From: an uncultured Clostridia bacterium
GTDB lineage: Bacteria; Bacillota; Clostridia; Christensenellales; Borkfalkiaceae
Length of the DNA: 8,288 bases
Assembly: GCA_944376035.1 (NCBI GenBank)
Contig: CALWBJ010000110.1
Location: 1-8,288, forward strand
Direction of reading: 5' to 3'
Shown here one piece after another: positions 5,942 to 8,288 of this stretch. Under the pieces are notes generated by a model that searched no databases, was not told where the DNA came from, and saw only the letters and a list, made by a program, of their open reading frames with translations. Each line of letters starts with the position of its first letter. The stretch's first letter is position 1. The position numbers and the translations under genes were made by a program.

Positions 5942-5946
5942 GTATT

Positions 5947-5964
5947 TACTACAATATTGTAGTA
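5947..5964. promoter_or_regulatory. Operator-like palindrome O3 (perfect)
   Basis: TACTACAATATTGTAGTA is a perfect 18-bp palindrome over the expected rightward start site. Centre-to-centre spacings are 29 bp from O1 to O2 and 27 bp from O2 to O3, near three helical turns, which would favour cooperative binding on one face. Confidence 0.8.
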
Positions 5965-6058
5965 CCTTGTCAAAAAATTTAATAGTGATATTATATATTT
6001 ATTTTATAATAAATCTACAATTTCTCTGCTTTTTGACAAGGGGCAGAGATTTTGTTTT
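5965..6058 (+). promoter_or_regulatory. Leader with competing hairpins (candidate attenuator)
   Basis: A 7-bp stem, TCTCTGC (6023-6029) with GCAGAGA (6043-6049), is followed by TTTTGTTTT (6050-6058) and looks like a terminator. Its loop (6030-6041, TTTTTGACAAGG) is perfectly complementary over 12 nt to CCTTGTCAAAAA at 5965-5976, at the start of the expected leader. The two pairings cannot coexist because no linker is long enough, so the upstream strand could act as an antiterminator. A DNA-level inverted repeat for a regulator is the main alternative. Confidence 0.5.
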
Positions 6059-6063
6059 ATAAA
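6033..6063 (+). promoter_or_regulatory. Possible second rightward promoter
   Basis: A consensus -35 TTGACA (6033-6038) is followed after 19 nt by TATAAA (6058-6063), or after 18 nt by TTATAA. Spacing is longer than optimal and the region is also explained as leader RNA structure. If active it would escape the three operators. Confidence 0.3.
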
Positions 6064-6087
6064 GATAATTTAAAGGAGTGTATCTGA

Positions 6088-6444
6088 ATGAAAAATAAGT
6101 ATCTTGAATTATTGCAAGAACGTATTACGGGTGATGGTCGTAAGTTTGTTGGAGTTGCTCGATCTCATGGTGTAGATACTGAAAAATATCGTGAAATGCT
6201 TTCTAATCAGTATAAATGCTGTTTAAACATTTTGGAAAATTTTGATTTGCATCTTTTTAAATTGGTTGCTTTATATTCTTCTTTATCTGAAACAAATCAA
6301 AAGAAAATTTTTTCCCTTGTAAAGCGTCTTTATTGTATAGAAGAAGAGATTTCCGAACTTTCGCAAGACGATTTACATTTTATTTATACCTTTTATCATA
6401 ATTTGCCTTTACGCATTAAAAGGAAGAATAAAAATGATAAGTAA
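6088..6444 (+). CDS. Small protein of unknown function, first gene of the rep-int transcript
   Basis: The protein has 118 residues with a strong ribosome site (AAAGGAG, 6072-6078, 9 nt before ATG), so it is likely translated. It is predicted largely helical, with Leu/Ile/Glu-rich stretches (about 45-90) and a basic end (RIKRKNKNDK). No signal peptide, membrane segment or recognised domain is seen. Its position between repressor and replication gene suggests an accessory role such as replication control, excision or transcription regulation. It is longer than typical excisionases and has no visible winged-helix signature. Codon use is A/T-rich like the rest of the element. Confidence 0.78.
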   Translation: MKNKYLELLQERITGDGRKFVGVARSHGVDTEKYREMLSNQYKCCLNILENFDLHLFKLVALYSSLSETNQKKIFSLVKRLYCIEEEISELSQDDLHFIYTFYHNLPLRIKRKNKNDK

Positions 6445-6472
6445 ATTTATTTTAATTTTTTGGGGGTAAAAG

Positions 6473-6542
6473 GGGGCGACTTTATGTCGCCCCGGAACCG
6501 CCGAAAGGGACGTGCGCCTTTATCTTGATAAGGTGCACGTCC
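6473..6542. other. GC-rich double hairpin upstream of rep: candidate replication origin or nick site
   Basis: Hairpin A has 8 perfect pairs, GGGGCGAC (6473-6480) with GTCGCCCC (6486-6493), loop TTTAT. Hairpin B pairs GGACGTGC (6508-6515) with GCACGTCC (6535-6542) and continues inward with a G-T pair and CCTT/AAGG. The 14-nt linker is GGAACCGCCGAAAG. The block is strikingly GC-rich inside an AT-rich element, lies in the 146-nt gap before the HUH initiator gene, and has no U-run, so it is a poor terminator. HUH proteins nick at hairpin-associated sites near their own genes, so a double-strand origin or transfer origin is the favoured reading. A structured RNA leader is the alternative. Confidence 0.6.
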
Positions 6543-6590
6543 TGGGTAAATAGAATTAAGTAAAAAAGCGATTAGCGCCTTATTATTTTA

Positions 6591-7271
6591 ATGGGTAGGT
6601 TTATGCCTGATTATAAATTAAAAAGTGAAATTTTAAAAGAAGGTCAGATGTTGTATGATTACAATAGGGTTTCAAAATCGGTGTATTCGTTTGTATACGA
6701 CCGAGAATTTCCCAATGCTCTGCAATATTCTACTGCTCTTGAATTATCGGCATACTACCGAGAAAATAATCCGATTAAGTGGAAAGAGTGCGAAAGAATT
6801 TCTCATGCGCATTGTTCGCGTGTTGTACGATTGAAAAAGAAAATATCTGAAATGGTTTTTAATTCCGATTGTGTGTTTTTAACTTTTACATTTACTGATT
6901 ATTCTTTGCAACATAACAATGAACGGAGTAGGAGAAAGGCTATTACTTCTTTTTTGAATAATTTGAATGTTCCTTATGTCGCAAATATAGATTTCGGCAA
7001 AAAAAATCATAGAGAACATTATCATGCAGTTGTAGCAGTGGATAAAGTTGATTATTCGAAATGGACTTACGGAGCAATAAACGGACAGATTATCCGAAAC
7101 AATACCGATGATATTGCAAGATTATCTAAATACGTGGCAAAACTGACTAATCACGCAATTAAGGAAACTACAAAAAGAAATGCCGCAATATATAGCCGTA
7201 AAAAATTTGCATTTATAAATGGAAAGTATATTGAAGTTGATAAAAACGGAATTATTAAAAATGAAGAATAA
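6591..7271 (+). CDS. HUH-type rolling-circle replication initiator (Rep or relaxase-like)
   Basis: The protein has up to 226 residues with the three ordered motifs of HUH endonucleases. Motif I is FLTFTF (96-101). Motif II is His143-Tyr-His145 in HREHYHAVV, the metal-binding HxH. Motif III is Tyr181-Val-Ala-Lys184 in KYVAKLTNHA, with the single catalytic Tyr that becomes joined to the nicked 5' end. There is no helicase domain, so a host helicase would be used. The size fits small plasmid or phage Rep proteins; a mobilisation relaxase cannot be excluded. The ATG at 6591 has no good ribosome site. Met5 (6603) follows GGGTAGG and may be the true start. The last 11 nt overlap the integrase gene, which implies coupled translation. 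Its substrate is probably the double hairpin just upstream. Confidence 0.87.
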   Translation: MGRFMPDYKLKSEILKEGQMLYDYNRVSKSVYSFVYDREFPNALQYSTALELSAYYRENNPIKWKECERISHAHCSRVVRLKKKISEMVFNSDCVFLTFTFTDYSLQHNNERSRRKAITSFLNNLNVPYVANIDFGKKNHREHYHAVVAVDKVDYSKWTYGAINGQIIRNNTDDIARLSKYVAKLTNHAIKETTKRNAAIYSRKKFAFINGKYIEVDKNGIIKNEE

Positions 7272-8286
7272 TGTTTTTACAAAAACTGAATATATCAAAT
7301 TTCCGTATTTACATTTTTTTACTTATCAGTATGTAAACGGCGTTTATTCTTTCCGCTATCATAGGAACGGACAGCAAAAGAATATATCTTCAAAGATATT
7401 GGAAAAAGCAAAAATAAAGGTGATAGAATATTGCAATTTGCTTTATATAAACTGCGGAATAATTCCCGAAAGTCAGAAAAATACCTTTAATGAGTTTGCC
7501 GAAAAATGGCTGAATATAGTAAAAAAACCGAATGTAAATAAAGATACTTACAGAGTTTACAGAGTCGTTTATCTGAATTATATAAAGCCTATATTTGAAA
7601 ATAAGTATTTTAGTGATATTTCCTTATTTGAACTGCAAGAATTTTTCAATAATTTACCTGCTGAAAAGGGCAAAACAAGAGAGAATATAAAAATTGTGCT
7701 CAACGGTATTTATCAATTTGCTTATATGGAAAGCATTATCGATAAAAACCCTATGGAAAGAGTTATCGTAAAAAGGCATATAAGGAAGAAAGGCAAGTGC
7801 TTAACGTTTGAGGATGAAAAAAGGTTTCTCGGATCCATAAAGGGCAGTTCGCGCGAACTTGCATGGCTGATAATGCTTTACAGCGGCGTTCGTCCAGGTG
7901 AACTCGCAACTATCGAATTTAATTGGCTTGAAAACGTTATGACGATAAAGAACGGAAAACTTAAAGAAAGTCAGAAAGAGTATGAATACAGAACAATACC
8001 CATATTCCCCAAATTAAAGGCTCTGATGCCCCGAATAAGGGAAGAAGAGTGGAAACACGGCGCGTATGCGTTATCTCGGAATTTTCCGCGTTTCTGCCCG
8101 AATTATCGCCTATATGATTTAAGACATACGTTTATCACACGAACGAAAGAATGCGGAGTACATGACGAACTTGTGAGCCTCTGGACAGGACACGAACTCG
8201 GAAAGAGCGTAACCGCAAACGTATATACTCATTATCAGATGAGTTATCAGCAGGAGCAGGCGTTGAAAGTTGAATACGAGTTGTAA
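7261..8286 (+). CDS. int: Tyrosine recombinase (integrase) of the element
   Basis: From ATG 7261 the protein has 341 residues. It has an N-terminal beta-rich arm-binding-like segment (about 10-45), a SAM-like core-binding domain (about 75-165) and a catalytic domain (about 178-341). Catalytic residues are Arg211 in SGVRPGEL, a Lys in the beta hairpin (230-235 region), Arg288 in YDLRHTF, His311 in TGHE and nucleophile Tyr322 in VYTHY. The usual His three residues before Arg288 is Tyr285, a substitution found in many phage integrases. The start at 7261 is preferred over the frame opening at 7219: it overlaps the rep stop by 11 nt, has GGA about 10 nt upstream, and gives a family-like N-terminus. 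It should act on the tRNA 3' end. The stop codon lies 2 nt from the window edge. Confidence 0.95.
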   Translation: MKNNVFTKTEYIKFPYLHFFTYQYVNGVYSFRYHRNGQQKNISSKILEKAKIKVIEYCNLLYINCGIIPESQKNTFNEFAEKWLNIVKKPNVNKDTYRVYRVVYLNYIKPIFENKYFSDISLFELQEFFNNLPAEKGKTRENIKIVLNGIYQFAYMESIIDKNPMERVIVKRHIRKKGKCLTFEDEKRFLGSIKGSSRELAWLIMLYSGVRPGELATIEFNWLENVMTIKNGKLKESQKEYEYRTIPIFPKLKALMPRIREEEWKHGAYALSRNFPRFCPNYRLYDLRHTFITRTKECGVHDELVSLWTGHELGKSVTANVYTHYQMSYQQEQALKVEYEL

Positions 8287-8288
8287 GT
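7994..8288 (+). repeat. Right copy of the 295-bp direct repeat (integrase 3' end)
   Basis: This copy lies inside the intact integrase gene (codons 245 to stop, plus 2 nt) and matches 3620-3914 except at 8011, 8064, 8160 and 8181. It is cut by the window end, so the repeat length is a minimum. Confidence 0.97.

Larger units (their letters stand above)
5152..8288. mobile_element. Compact tRNA-targeting integrative element with rolling-circle initiator (right end outside window)
   Basis: Bounded on the left by the tRNA 3' fragment, it carries an XRE repressor (minus), a three-operator control region, a small unknown gene, a GC-rich double hairpin, an HUH initiator and a tyrosine integrase. Together these provide regulation, replication or mobilisation, and integration in about 3.2 kb. 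No structural phage, secretion or conjugation genes are visible, so transfer would need a helper. The content resembles small integrative plasmid-like or satellite elements; I do not recognise a named family. The right attachment site should lie shortly after 8288. Confidence 0.75.

Noticed and set aside
5891..5964. Three regularly spaced short repeats as a mini CRISPR array
   Set aside because: The units are palindromic 18-mers with 9-11 nt gaps that fit promoter elements, far too short for CRISPR repeats and spacers, and no cas genes are present.
7219..7260. Upstream in-frame ATG for the integrase
   Set aside because: It lies well inside rep and gives a non-family N-terminus; ATG 7261 overlapping the rep stop is more natural.
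3620..8288. Insertion sequence or composite transposon flanked by the 295-bp repeats
   Set aside because: The repeats are integrase coding sequence, with no transposase or terminal inverted repeats visible.

Overview
The window looks like chromosomal DNA from an AT-rich Gram-positive anaerobe, probably an uncultured gut Clostridia-type bacterium. The reasons are strong AGGAG-type ribosome sites, A/T-rich hairpin terminators, plant-glycan enzymes, and a Gly/Cys-rich C-terminal membrane anchor. No marker gene fixes the taxon.

Layout. (1) 1-2464: the end of a polysaccharide-degradation operon. It holds the 3' part of a probable beta-helix protein, then a complete GH127 (DUF1680) beta-L-arabinofuranosidase-type enzyme, closed by a strong hairpin. 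(2) 2570-3412: a scar of two broken genes joined head to head near 2811. One is the C-terminal DNA-binding half of an AraC-family regulator (minus strand). The other is the C-terminal part of a cell-surface protein (plus strand), followed by a terminator. (3) 3413-5150: an accessory patch with a 3' fragment of a tyrosine integrase gene, a terminator-like hairpin, and a GIY-YIG nuclease-family gene with its own promoter. (4) 5152-8288 and beyond: a compact integrative element.

The element starts at a 25-nt tRNA 3' end (probably tRNA-Ser, minus strand), which still has its natural terminator on the outer side. This is the expected junction of an element inserted in a tRNA 3' end. Inside are an XRE-type repressor gene (minus), a divergent control region with three 18-bp operator-like palindromes, and a leader with two mutually exclusive RNA folds. 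They are followed by a small unknown gene, a GC-rich double hairpin, an HUH-type rolling-circle replication initiator, and an overlapping tyrosine integrase gene that ends 2 nt before the window edge.

How the parts may work together (inference): the repressor would shut its own promoter and the rightward promoter through the three operators. Derepression would express the small protein, the HUH initiator and the integrase as one transcript. The integrase would excise a circle, the HUH protein would nick at or near the double hairpin and replicate or mobilise it, and the circle would reintegrate at the tRNA.

The most striking structural feature is a 295-bp direct repeat with only four substitutions. 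The integrase 3' end at 7994-8288 is duplicated at 3620-3914, so the GIY-YIG gene and nearly all of the element lie between two recombination-ready copies.
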